This document shows positions 44,801 through 57,501 of a stretch of DNA of 64,000 bases, piece after piece. Each line of letters opens with the position of its first letter. The stretch's first letter is position 1. Position numbers and translations under genes: made by a program. The DNA is from Oopsacas minuta (lineage: Eukaryota; Porifera; Hexactinellida; Lyssacinosida; Leucopsacidae), in the NCBI GenBank assembly GCA_024704765.1, contig JAKMXF010000133.1, forward strand, positions 434,001-498,000, read 5' to 3'. Under the pieces are notes generated by a model. It had not been told where the DNA came from. It ran no database searches and saw only the letters and a list, made by a program, of their open reading frames with translations.

Positions 44801-45694
44801 ACACACATAAATAAAGAAGAAATTCGCGGTTATTCACACAACCAAGTAGCAGCTCTCCTGGCTCATAACAAGAAAGTTCTCCTCACTATAATACCGTTAC
44901 ATGAATCTTCTATACAAAAGGACTTTAAGAAAAAAGAATCTGCTGATTTAGTCAGAATTTCTAAAAAATCAAAACTACTAAAAGATTTGTTTCATACAAA
45001 GAAGAAGAAAGGTTCTTTCTTCAAGATCAATTTTCCTCTCAGTCACAAAACATCATCTGCTTCTTCAACTTCTTCTGAGAAAAGTAAATATAGTTTCTGT
45101 AATAAACAAAATTCTGTTATTGAATCTACTCCTATGTATACTTTTTCTCTAGGTGGCAGTCATAATAGAGTCCCTTCATTCACATCATCTGTCTCAAATG
45201 TGACGTCACCTATAGCTCATGGCTCACCAGTTCATATGATGAAGACATACCACAAGAAGAGACCAACTCCTGTCTCCCCACTTGCCAGGACACCCTCCCC
45301 TAGTTCCTTATACCGCTCGACCTCTCTAAATCTCTCCCAGCAGAAAGACAACCATCTAATGCCTCCTACACAGCAGACCGGTGTACGGGTTACACCCTCT
45401 AAGCGAAACAAGACAATTCATCCTACGATGAGGATGCATAACATACATTCAGACTCACACTCACGAGTTAGTAGGTCACGCAGTCAAACTAATTCTGATT
45501 TAAAAGATGCACATCAACATACTAGTAGTCTAGATTGTTCTCTACCTTTAGCACCGAATAGTCACAGTCCTGTCGCGACACCTCGACAGCAATCCCCCGA
45601 AGCACAGACCGTTTTGAGCAGGCCCAGGTCTGCGACATCTCACGCTAAATCCCCACAGAGACATTCCCATCCTGTTTACTTTAGCAATCTGTGA
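29843..45694 (+). CDS. MAST: Microtubule-associated Ser/Thr kinase (MAST), 26 exons
   Basis: Exons: 29843-30118, 33345-33653, 34328-34359, 34629-34678, 34811-34877, 34938-35013, 35089-35118, 35193-35242, 35342-35404, 36699-36774, 36829-36915, 36972-37076, 37136-37240, 41419-41536, 41600-41640, 41715-41785, 41878-42052, 42168-42340, 42404-42474, 42654-42887, 42948-43073, 43178-43297, 43360-43642, 43858-44090, 44189-44520, 44744-45694. All phases agree; 1,417 residues. N-terminal Ser-rich region with FRRWS and SGYNTASP, as in MAST. Helical pre-kinase domain (about 318-450). AGC kinase (about 500-780) with SKGAYG, FAMKKI, HRDLKPDN, DFGLSK and [12 protein letters not shown] (about 1075-1150) with [11 protein letters not shown] and LITHIN. 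Ser/Pro-rich tail. MAST kinases bind microtubules and PTEN. Two introns hold separate genes, 35848-36462 and 37593-41240. Confidence 0.93.
30119..33344. other. MAST intron 1 (3.2 kb)
   Basis: No coding exon, known repeat or RNA gene was recognised. Given the nested genes in two later introns it was checked for open frames; only short AT-rich ones (such as 31808-31990) occur, without protein-like character. Confidence 0.5.
33654..34327. other. MAST intron 2
   Basis: Nothing recognised beyond AT-rich sequence. Confidence 0.5.
34422..34449. repeat. Perfect 13-bp palindrome in MAST intron 3
   Basis: Arms ATTCACCTTTCAA and TTGAAAGGTGAAT with a 2-base loop. A further ATTCACC follows at 34456-34462. 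It would form a tight RNA hairpin. No function can be assigned. Confidence 0.8.
35848..36462 (+). CDS. Reeler-domain secreted/anchored protein, nested in MAST intron 9
   Basis: 204 residues, intronless, same strand as the host. Signal peptide about 1-26 (hydrophobic [17 protein letters not shown]). The Reeler domain, about 27-170, begins [15 protein letters not shown], the normal Reeler opening. It continues with YALTV, a GFMVQGRD strand, PVGSF, a C-x-G segment and LVWTA, then ends near YWVFARGP. The C-terminal 24 residues are hydrophobic, either a GPI-anchor signal or a membrane segment. The Reeler domain occurs in reelin, SCO-spondin, ferric-chelate reductase-like proteins and insect defence proteins. 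Here it stands alone, so an extracellular recognition or defence role is possible (inference). It lies wholly in the intron 35405-36698. Confidence 0.85.
   Translation: MSIRLNSIMFYLIAYTVLIMSGLVHGYSSGPPTSVCRSLAPDTSASGHNAMPLSSNIPYALTVVNSPHRTYHEEQTIILELSDPGKKSFVGFMVQGRDVNGEPVGSFVRQSQYQRLMHCPGVIGNSISHYNLADKHFTSQELVWTAIGTKKSNVTFFYTVVHEMDEYWVFARGPSLYFVSNAITLSICNLLLYSMVIILCSIIM
37241..37592. other. Start of MAST intron 13, upstream of the nested gene
   Basis: AT-rich; must contain the promoter of the nested beta-helix gene. No motif assigned. Confidence 0.4.
37593..41240 (+). CDS. Beta-helix ectodomain + multi-pass membrane protein, nested in MAST intron 13
   Basis: 1,215 residues, intronless, same strand as the host. 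Signal peptide about 1-18. Residues about 25-500 form a right-handed beta-helix with repeated motifs of the FxxNxAxxxGGAI type: [76 protein letters not shown]. There are many N-glycosylation sequons. A Cys-rich part follows ([12 protein letters not shown], then [13 protein letters not shown], about 720-850). From about 870 to 1,200 there are eight or nine hydrophobic segments, then a basic tail (KEKNRRR). The GGAI/FxxN repeat is also known from chlamydial Pmp proteins, but eukaryotic signals dominate here. The family is not named with confidence; an adhesion or pathogen-sensing receptor is an inference. Confidence 0.75.
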   Translation: MKLSYLSFFFILPALYASSNHDFNDLVSSQCKGNESCVIHIPPHTYRISSTVLLSGYSNVTIIGHDKGSTVCFASTSITHIAIHNVDKVVVGNVHFVGCNDEQEDQIITPHSYAITANNSIGLIISSCNIVQVLDSKFSNFSGSLLKIFYSQNVSILNCRFEGNGNFHFTQGILYSTPHVNSSTLMITDCTFVNLNARSYTKYNYSVSLLDNDPHYIQGAGIYLLLVNDRDVLVEIENSTFINCSAVKGGGIFAKALSNRSQYVVNVRNSNFLNNRANALENNGIFAVFGGAIAFLAMDPDNIEIRIENTNFTGNYAYRGQGGAILMHFYDKSDTVNSSLLLTINNSIFLKNSAHTGGAIYFQGRDIHYPNNIHKFNRLLIDSSHFQTNFAVFAGAVFVSGNRIYLNSNNTFRNNSASNNGGVFLLTQAQLILNGSNLMERNQAGIFGGAIYLKYSKIILSRYNQSSFIRSNLAQVRGGGVYVENNLLLPVHMFDYTSHSQCFIQPDSNSSSNAKYSIIFSNNSVSLLKSHPNICLGNDIYVKTMEYCSEFIDDSFSLNATVHLFKSLGIHLNSSVNCSITTDVSRIHFDLEPMCKISGTDLNFNCSTNFDQTAFQDYVHRIKKFIRNTSLNDTTINLVFPGYISTFVIHLEDEFNQSTTFCVDVSLSPSIAENNLPVSHIEIFPTPTCWQPLNSYKVLFTHRDVEYNNEIVDMCVSTSSIPPLFSCTKLLVAKCPSGFKFQSGMCYPDGDNKYLNKLFENKVYTDISYNNGSSIPDVAKVKIPQDFPVIIYTTNGTHDKFVLGECKYFKCRNLNMQVNLLNPYHQCKDKLTGPYCTQCSDSTPQARKLLIPPVSILRIFTNNDPCYTCRFPWIWIPLYLIITVAITVIVLSLRIDIFNDYTRSIAFYSSILYLYVVSCGPMTDGHLFDLIGFILSLSNLLVSQNLPFCMSQNENEIDNVTSFDNLNPFVYGIYLTVVYLLFHKIPYLHRYNLGRDILFPMWTLFILTYSNLCVGVFVPFQCNMQHKWIYHGEKLCRNDNFFSYSAFIVATIIVPIPVMLIFYSYQSREKRIHLTENYEKRFRSGFKLWEVMKLFSRFFIAFIFPLPYIMPGLVRILPFDSCIVVSLICLLLLVINSLCQPATNHLANHFESFCLFILSTLGIFNISHGTVWGHTTPALFVLSPFVLFGIIKLYEPILKTIRRISTFLKEKNRRR
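41799..41836. repeat. Tandem repeat, 13 bp x 3, in a MAST intron
   Basis: About three units of AGATGTATATACT in the intron before exon 41878-42052. Confidence 0.8.
43665..43703. mobile_element. Family B fragment in a MAST intron
   Basis: Read on the minus strand it starts CAGTCGACTCCCGTTATATC and continues GAAGCTCAATGGACCGCGAT, matching the left end of the element at 11813. Only this end was seen. Confidence 0.5.
44540..44697. mobile_element. Short inverted-repeat element (family A, best copy)
   Basis: The left end CAGTGGATGCCGGTTATAAG and right end AGCCAGCATCCACTG are inverted, with TA on both sides, as for Tc1/mariner/pogo-type insertions. It lies in the MAST intron (44521-44743) that splits the PDZ-coding exons. 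No coding capacity; 158 bases. Confidence 0.75.
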
Positions 45695-46315
45695 GGAACA
45701 TGGATCAGCTGTTTTAAGAATATTCTATGAATTGTACAGTCAATTGAAGCTTAGTGATAAACTGCTCTACATACCTTGCTATCATAATGTGTTAATTCAG
45801 TCAAGTATATTACGATACTGAACTCTGTAATTACTGTGCATTACTACATTAAATCAATTTGGTAGACATTCACATTAAACGAGTTGTTTCATCTCTGGCA
45901 GTTATATTTTCTTATACATAAACTCCCGTCACTTCGGGAACAGGCCATTTTGACCCAATTAACCGGTGCTATTATCACTAATAACATGGTTCTGTAATTC
46001 TGTTTCTGGCCAACAAACCTGATTAACTGGTGATATTAAACAGGTTTTACAAGGTAGTATTCAATGAAGGGAAAGTATATAGCGTTGTACAGTAGATACC
46101 GGTTATTAGAACATGTATGCTACACCCAAGAGGGTTCTTATAACCGGCATCTACTTTATTTCGTTTAGCTATAACATTCCAAACTTGAATTATAAACAAA
46201 TCTTTGATAGATGTTTTGAATAATAATTTGAGTATAAATTGTAAATTATCATATCTAGGAATGATTAATTCCAAAATCTGATTGACTAAGTGACATCTAT
46301 CAATCAATGGCAATA
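45695..46315. other. Convergent spacer between MAST and DOT1L
   Basis: Holds both 3' UTRs. A family A copy lies at 46090-46156. At 45925-46045 the repeated phrases TTAACCGGTGCTATTA and TTAACTGGTGATATTA suggest another decayed repeat. Confidence 0.45.
46090..46156. mobile_element. Short inverted-repeat element (family A, copy 4, internally deleted)
   Basis: Left end CAGTAGATACCGGTTATTAG, right end GGTTCTTATAACCGGCATCT then ACTTTA, inverted. Only 67 bases long, so most of the interior is lost. Confidence 0.65.
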
Positions 46316-50372
<4,057 letters not shown>

Positions 50373-50980
50373 GTACAATCTAATCTAGCTATATCTAGTT
50401 AGAAATATTAACGCCCCAGTACAGAGTACCCAAAGTTGTACCAAGTGACCTACATTTTTGCTCTTTTGAGCATATCAACGAACAAATAGTTTTAGGGATA
50501 TGGTTATGCTGAGTGATGAGCCACTGTGCATAGCCATAAATTCTATGCTTTAAGTACTATACAGATATACGGTCTTAGCCCTCAGAATATATAATTCCGT
50601 AAAATGGACGGCCATTTCTTGCAGTGGACGAGTAGTTTTTGCCAATAAAGAGGCTTAGCGTATGAAAAATTCTTTGATAGTTATAGAATAGTTAGTAGAT
50701 GAACTGAAATAAATTTGAAGCTTTGTCAGACTCTCTCATTTACAGAACTTAATACTTGCATTATCTAAAATACGAATCATTAATGTTTAATTAATCCTAA
50801 TTCAAGAAACAAGTCAGATTCTATTATTAGCGAAAGTAAATACATTTTAGGAATATGTCTGGAGAGTTTGTACCTGAAATATTTCATGGCATTATCCCCG
50901 TATTTACGAGATATTATCCTGAAAGTGTAGACATAATGTTGGTGAAACTATAAATGGCAGGCTAAGTTCGATACGATAAA
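50373..50980. promoter_or_regulatory. Divergent spacer between DOT1L and the Ig/FN3 gene
   Basis: 608 bases separating two start codons in opposite directions, so it should contain both promoters. No specific site was recognised. Confidence 0.35.
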
Positions 50981-52979
50981 ATGGTTTCTACAGTATTATT
51001 GTTATTATTAGCATTTATTGCTATTAGCTCATGTGGAAAAGCTATTTCTATTACAAGTAAGTTTGGGGATTAGACTTGTATATTCATATAATCATTAAAT
51101 GGTTGTTACTAGATGAATCTTATTTTCGAATTGAACCAAATCGCCCTCTATTCGGAGATGAGGTGCTGGTCAGTTGCAGGATGGTTGCACCTGAAGGATA
51201 CAGTTTTTATAGCACTGAGCCTGCAGTAGCATTTGACGAGTTATCACAGTATCAAAACTTTCCCATTAAGATCGGAGTGCAAGATATTCCAGGCGTAGAC
51301 ACGAACAGATTTTCTACTGAAAGACGCAAAGACCCAGATCGTACTAACGTGAGTCTAGTCATTAGAATCATGAACTTTAGTGCTGTTGATGTAGGACTGA
51401 AGATAGCCTGTATCAACAAGTTACATATACAACAAAATTATCGTGATGAAGATATAATCATATTTGGAATTTTGAAGAACGCAGGTAATTCTATATGTAA
51501 TACAAATTTCATAAATTCCACAATTATCTAATTGTTTATTTTAATTAAGATCCACCTCCTCCTCCAACTAATGTCCATATCAAACTACCAACACATACTC
51601 AACTAACATGCCAATCTCACCTTACTGTTACTTGGGACGAAGTACCTAACTATCTCACAGACTTACCAATAGAGAGCTATAGAGTGTCTATTAACGCGGG
51701 AGGAGTTATACTGATGGATTCCTTCCACCCAAGCAACAGTTCAATACGACTGGGAATAAATTTTGAATCTGCCAATACAACTATATATGCAGCTATAAAT
51801 TCTGTAAATCAGGCTGGGAACTCATCCAAAGTATATTCTAACATTTTAGAGATTAATCGTAAGTGAAAATGTACTTTTCATAATTGTGTAATTACTTAAA
51901 TAATGAATTTTACTGATACTCTGGAATTCCCCTAGGTCCTGAGATTATTGGGCTGACTGTACTTATGTATCAAGAGCTCTCCCTTGTTCATGTCAAATGG
52001 GTAAGCGTTATTTCACGCTTGCAAACGATTAGTTAATTATTCGTATATGAATTCTAATTTTTAGAAATTCGTCACCAATAATTCAGATTGGCTGCTTGAT
52101 ATTGGTTACAGATTGACTATTATTACTCAGGGATCAGTGAATCAACCTACAACCAACTTCAATACCACTTTCACATTACCATCTCACACCACACACAAAT
52201 GTCATAAGATCTCCCTAGCAACCCCTAATAGCATAAAATATGTAACTCTAACCCTACTTGAAATATGTGACCAAACTGTAAACCTAAATAATAGCTTAAA
52301 ATACACTCCGAATAAATATACAACGGAGTATGCAACCGAATATACGACACACAATACAACACAAAATACACTAAATACAATAAATACACTAAATACAATA
52401 AATACAATAAATACACAAAATGCTACACAAAATACACTAAATACAATAAATACACAAAATACTACACAAAGTCCAATAAATACACAAAATGCTACACAAA
52501 ATACAATAAATACACAAAATACTACACAAAGTCCAATAAATACACAAAATGCTACACAAAGTCCAATAAATACACAAAATGCTACACAAAGTCCAATAAA
52601 TACACAAAATGCTACACAAAGTCCAATAAATACACAAAATGCTACACAAAATACAATACCAAATATGACTACTATAGCAACTCAAAGTATAACACAAGAT
52701 GTAGATATTAGAATTCTTGAAAGATTTAAGATTTTAAGATTTGAACACAGTCACATTGTGTATGTTGGAATAATTATTTTCCTATTAATATTAGGTTTAT
52801 TCGTTATTATAGTATGTGTTTTATCTTGTTGTGTATATTATTTAAGACATAATTTATTTCCCGGAAGAGAACGCATTCTAGGACCAGCTGATGCTGAAGA
52901 TAATCCTGCACGCAGAGAAAATCCTGAGGACTATTTTCCTTTAGGTTTAGAACAACCCAACCGACTCCCACTGCCATAA
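50981..52979 (+). CDS. Single-pass Ig/FN3 membrane protein with Asn/Thr/Gln repeat stalk
   Basis: Exons 50981-51056, 51113-51484, 51550-51858, 51936-52000, 52065-52979; all in frame, 578 residues. Signal peptide about 1-20 (VLLLLLAFIAISSCG). Ig-like domain about 28-145 (VSCRM to KIACIN Cys pair). FN3 domain about 150-255 after a Pro-rich link, perhaps a partial second FN3. A low-complexity stalk, about 345-480, is made of 10-residue NTQNATQSPI-type repeats with many N-glycosylation sequons. Transmembrane helix about 500-525 (YVGIIIFLLILGLFVIIVC), then a 45-residue cytoplasmic tail with no kinase domain. It is probably an adhesion or recognition receptor; the exact family is unknown. Confidence 0.75.
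52431..52650 (+). repeat. Coding tandem repeat, 30 bp
   Basis: Units of CCAATAAATACACAAAATGC plus TACACAAAGT, about seven, some identical. Shorter related units (AATACAATAAATACACTA) precede them from 52370. They form the stalk of the Ig/FN3 protein. Confidence 0.9.
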
Positions 52980-53960
52980 GTTCATAATAATTTCTTTATT
53001 TTCACTTTTAATATGATTAATACGAGGATATATTTCTATTTTCCTTTTTCTTGAACTTTGTACATTGAACTTTGTAATATTTGTAAGAATTTTATTATTA
53101 TTTACTCTTCTGTCTAAGATTATGTGGCAAATTGATTAAATTATTATTTACCTCTCTTTACCATGAAATAATATAAGTAATGTACTAACAATAGGAAATA
53201 TGCCCTGTTGATATCTAACAAAGCGGATAATCTTCAAACCACTTACAATGTACATGTAATACTGTATTCATATTCAAATATTATGATCTTTGCATAATAT
53301 TTAAATGAAATTATTGTAATATAGGTATTTTTACAATATAATTATGCTGACTAATAGTTTAATTCAAAGCAATTAGCGCAATTGCAATGTGACTCAACGT
53401 ATTCACAATTTGTTCGGAAGTAATTTTCTGTCTGAGAAAATCATGGCATGTAAGTTGCTTGGACTAAATGCACCTGTAGAATATAGAATAGTCGTTCAAC
53501 ACTTATTGCTTTTTAATAAAAACAGGGTATTTTGCTCTAGGAAGCATTACCGTTTGGACACTCAAATATTTTCAATAGTGATATATAGCTAAGCCTTAAT
53601 TACACGAGTTTTCCGTATTTCTCTGACTAGTTTGTGTAGTAATTTATGATTTGTACCCACATCTCATACGCAATTGCTGAGCACATTTCAATAGGTGACA
53701 TCATTATAATGAACTCTAATGTTCCCATTAATTGACTCCACCACCATTAACCTTGGGTTTAAGTATTACATCATATAACATTTAAAATTTGATATCATAT
53801 GACCCTTGGTTGAGTTTTTGTTTATCTTATAATGGGAAGTTGAAGTTCCATATTCACTGTGTTACACACAATTATGCAACTCTGAAGCACGAGTTGTTCA
53901 AATTTGCTACCAATACAGAATATACGTCATATTCTAACAACCTTCTCCATATTTCTAGTA
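52980..53960. other. Spacer before the espin-type gene
   Basis: AT-rich; no gene or known repeat. TTTCTAG just before the next ATG may be the acceptor of a non-coding first exon. Confidence 0.4.
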
Positions 53961-55301
53961 ATGGCCCTGATAGATGTAATATACAACATAGACGAGGAAA
54001 GACGTAAGCAGGGTCTCCCTAATCGTAGTAACAACTCTTCTATGAATAGTCGCGCTAGTCTGGGGAAACGGACGATGACAAATGCAGTCCTCAATCTTCT
54101 TGGGGATCTAGACCAATTCTTAGATCTTGAAAACGATACGGAATCTCTAAAGAGTGCTCGGAGTCAGAAAAGTCAGAAAAGATATTCTCAAGAGGTACCT
54201 AGGGGTCCTATCTGCCCCTCCCCTCTTGACGAGTTACACCAGATAGAGGAGGTAACGATATGTGAAATTTGTCAACAAGCCCCTGCTCCTGTCCTCCAGG
54301 CGGTCACATCAGGACACACCCTCTGTCTGAAGTACGCTCTGAGAAGAGAGGAGGACCCTGTTGACCTCAAGACACTCCGGACCCCGAACGGAGCTTCTGC
54401 AGTTCACATAGCAGCAAAGCGAGGTGATGAGGATTCTATGTTAGAACTTCTCTACTATGAACCACGTGCTGCTAAACTACAAGACTACAGAGGCGCATCT
54501 CCCACACATGTAGCTGCTTACAATGGACAAGTAGCTACACTGAAGGCTCTCTTGATGTATGGAGGAGCTGTGACACAGAAATCACATGACGGAGCTTTTC
54601 CTGCTCATTATTCAGCAGCAGCTGGTAAGCTGAATTGTCTTAAACTTCTATTCGAGTATGGGGCAAGTGCAAATGACAGGACAACAACAGGAATTACACC
54701 GGTATACTTCGCTGCACAAGAGGGACATCTAGATTGTCTGAGCTGGCTCGTGAGAGAGGTTAACGGAGATGCAAACATAAAGTCTTCTGATGGAATGACT
54801 CCTCTACATGCTGCAGCACAGACCGGAAAGCTACAGTGTGTTCACTGGTTAGTCACACACGGTAGGACTAACGTAAGGTCACGTACAGTAGACGGAGCTA
54901 CTCCAATGCATTTCGCAGCCGCTCGGGGACAGCTGGAAGTACTGGAATGGCTCATGAACCTGCTGCTGACAGACGGACTAGAAAGGGACGATTTTGGAGC
55001 TACCCCCATACACGATGCTGCTGAACAGGGACAACTTGAATGTCTGAGAGTGTTCGCCTCATGGGGCCTGGACTTCACCTTGAAAGATGACGATGGCCTT
55101 ACGCCATTAGATCTAGCCAAGCAACGGGAACAAACCAAATGTGTCAAATTCATTGGAAGTATTTTATCAGGTAAATACCGAGCTAATCAGAGCAATAAAG
55201 GTACATTTCAAAGCTCCAAAAGCGTTGCTAAGTCAATCGGGGTTAGGTCAAGCATTGGTAAAGGGAAAGAGAAGAAATTCAGATGGCCTTGGAGGAAATA
55301 A
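53961..55301 (+). CDS. Espin-family ankyrin-repeat protein
   Basis: 446 residues from the first ATG, one coding exon. A charged Ser-rich N-terminal part (about 1-110) contains a short CEICQQAP motif. About eight ankyrin repeats occupy 115-405. Several match espin closely: GMTPLHAAAQTGKL, GATPMHFAAARGQLEVLEWL, GATPIHDAAEQGQLECLRVF. The Pro-rich and WH2 parts used by espin for actin bundling are absent; the protein ends in a basic stretch (KEKKFRWPWRK). Espins act in microvilli and stereocilia. Here only the ankyrin half is present, so a scaffold role is likely (inference). It is either an espin-like or a related ankyrin-only gene. Confidence 0.7.
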   Translation: MALIDVIYNIDEERRKQGLPNRSNNSSMNSRASLGKRTMTNAVLNLLGDLDQFLDLENDTESLKSARSQKSQKRYSQEVPRGPICPSPLDELHQIEEVTICEICQQAPAPVLQAVTSGHTLCLKYALRREEDPVDLKTLRTPNGASAVHIAAKRGDEDSMLELLYYEPRAAKLQDYRGASPTHVAAYNGQVATLKALLMYGGAVTQKSHDGAFPAHYSAAAGKLNCLKLLFEYGASANDRTTTGITPVYFAAQEGHLDCLSWLVREVNGDANIKSSDGMTPLHAAAQTGKLQCVHWLVTHGRTNVRSRTVDGATPMHFAAARGQLEVLEWLMNLLLTDGLERDDFGATPIHDAAEQGQLECLRVFASWGLDFTLKDDDGLTPLDLAKQREQTKCVKFIGSILSGKYRANQSNKGTFQSSKSVAKSIGVRSSIGKGKEKKFRWPWRK

Positions 55302-55739
55302 CTTTATAATGTTATAACTAACCGATCACTTCACATTTATTTTGTATTCTATTTAGTGTTAATTTATTAATGAGAAAGATGATAGAAAAGCCAATTCCTT
55401 CCATTTATATTATTATATCTTATAACCATTTCTTACACTTTATTTACTAATTAGATAATTACTACTTCTCTAAACAACCTGCTTGAGTTGATTATACATT
55501 GCTATCTCAAGTCTCAACAGATAAATGGAGGATTGTAAGTAATAATATATATTCCTATTTAATAAAACTAAGCACAGTTATACAGAGGTTGATTGCATGT
55601 ACTCATCCTGATAGCCATATTCAACCGTGTTTATTCATACTCACACTTGGTTTAAAACAACAACAAAGTAACAAACATTCTTGGGGCATAATCATATAAA
55701 TAATATACTTATCCTTGAAATTATTTTTCTTAGGTTATT
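55302..55739. other. Spacer
   Basis: AT-rich; the 3' UTR of the espin-type gene and of the broken gene on the other strand. Nothing else was recognised. Confidence 0.4.
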
Positions 55740-56548
55740 TTAATCCTGGAGGGAAGAGAGATGGTTTTGGAAATCATCATCATCATCTATGGAAGAGAAG
55801 GTAATTATATTTACATGAGTATTGGGCTTATAGATATTTACTTCAGCTGCTTTAATCTCGATTTGTTTGCTATCAGGATGTTCTCCTCTTAATATGCATT
55901 CAACCCAGACTAGTTTATCCGTCTTCACCTTGAGACGGCCATCTTTCAGTCCGGAGAGAAACTTGTCTAATCCCTCTTTGCTTTTGGTAGTCTCAGGTGA
56001 AGGGAAGCGTGTCATAGCCTCTTCACCCCAGTTCTTATCAATTTTGAGTTTAGCTGGAGCGATAAATATTATTGAGTAATCTTTATTTTGGATACCTTAG
56101 TTTTGGATTGTGACTTAGGAATAAATTTGTTATGAATTCCACAAGTTAGCACCGCTTTAACATCATCCCAGTTAATAGGATTCGGACTTGTTTGTGATTG
56201 TCCTAATCGAAGTATTATTTTCTCTTTCTTATTACTATAAAGAAATGTTTCAATTTCATATAACGCTCTCTTAAACAGCATAATAGGCCCATTATGGTAC
56301 AACCAGATCTCACCCTCGTGTACTGCAACATGTAGATCGATAAATCTTGCTCCGTTATTTAGTTACTCTTGTATTTGACCTTTCTGACCACTTTTAATTG
56401 ATGCAGCAATGTTAGTACATCTGAATACTAATAGGTTATTCAAGGGTATGTCACTACACATCTTTTCAACCCAGTTAGTTGGATCAATGTCATCAATGCT
56501 CTTATGGATATTCTTGTGGAGTATGTCTGTCTCAAATTTGGCGGCCAT
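55740..56548 (-). pseudogene. Broken PI-PLC X-domain protein gene
   Basis: Three open pieces in order on the minus strand (56363-56548, 56069-56302, 55740-56015) together resemble a PI-PLC X-domain protein of the PLCXD kind. The first contains NWVEKMCSDIPLNNLLVFRC, the usual opening. An in-frame TAA follows at the QL-x-GARFIDL segment. Then come WLYHNGP, with the second catalytic-type His, and EKIILRL. The first catalytic His, normally in a THDS-like motif, is missing (FRCTN). Near 56095 the frame shifts, and homology resumes as IIFIAPAKLKIDKNWGEE. No sensible intron removes the stop. A stop, a frame shift and a lost catalytic residue indicate a pseudogene. Confidence 0.65.
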
Positions 56549-56782
56549 TTGATTAATTTATATTTCGCTAACCGTAATATATTTATCTTTAAGAAACTAT
56601 GCTATTTATATAAAAAATACAGGATTGATTAATAGAATCAAAATGGTTTGTAATTTACATAAAATTCCCTGTAATAAGAGTATTATGTCCGAGTATCCAT
56701 CAGTATAACTTATATATTTTATACTCATCATTTCTGGCTATATATTACAACATATCGTGATTTTAGGGAAAGTTGTGCCACT
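56549..56782. other. Spacer before hAT-like element
   Basis: AT-rich. The final 8 bases (56775-56782, GTGCCACT) are the left target-site copy. Confidence 0.5.
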
Positions 56783-57442
56783 CATGGGCGTCGATCGTGA
56801 CGGGACCGGCCCCCTCAGCATTTGAAACTGATGGGGCCAAACCCACCTGGTCCCGTCAGGTTTTGGCCTATCAGACTTCGGAAGTTTTAATTATGTTTGT
56901 CAGGGTTAATTCATTTAACAAGGAAGCCATTAATTATTAATACAGTTTTCACGCTTTTCTATGACACCGATTATTTTGTATTCAGAATCCTGACCCATGT
57001 TCACTGACTAGAGGTGTTCACTATTTGGAGGTTTAACTGTACTTACATTTTCCACGGAAGCCATTGATTATTTATTCTTTCATTTAGCAAGGAAGCCACT
57101 AGTCCTAGCCAAAGTAATTACACTCCCTAGCCAAAAGTACTTGAACGCTTTTGAGCCGCTTGTGGTACAAGAGGCACATAGTAAAATGCTTGTACCACTT
57201 CCCATAGTTCTTGAATTATAGAGAGTATATTGTTAGAACTACTATTGGACCATTTATAGTTACAATTTCATAGTTGCGTCTTCTTATAGTTTATGCTTTT
57301 GTTCAGTTTTGTTGGCTAAGTTTAAATGTTTAAGACTTATTAAATATGATTATGAATTTAGACGTAATGAACCCCGAAGCCTCGTGGGCCTGGCCTGGTC
57401 CCGTTAGCTTTATTCCGAAACCTGAAAAGTTCGACGCCTATG
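56783..57442. mobile_element. hAT-like non-autonomous element, 660 bp, with perfect 8-bp target duplication
   Basis: Left end CATGGGCGTCGA, inverted right end CATAGGCGTCGA, flanked by GTGCCACT on both sides (56775-56782 and 57443-57450). An 8-bp duplication and CA-G-type ends fit hAT. Inside, GACGGGACCGG and GGTCCCGT phrases repeat near the ends, and GGAAGCCATTAATTATT-like phrases recur three times. No transposase frame. Confidence 0.75.
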
Positions 57443-57501
57443 GTGCCACTCATAATTGATTACATTACTACGAAGTATAACTATAATATTTATGTAAGAA
57501 T

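Noticed and set aside
52437-52697. Minus-strand open frame over the receptor stalk repeat
   Set aside because: Shadow of the tandem repeat; repetitive Cys/Ile/Tyr composition with no domain.
53389-53592. 67-codon frame upstream of the espin-type gene
   Set aside because: No recognisable features and not in frame with the gene.
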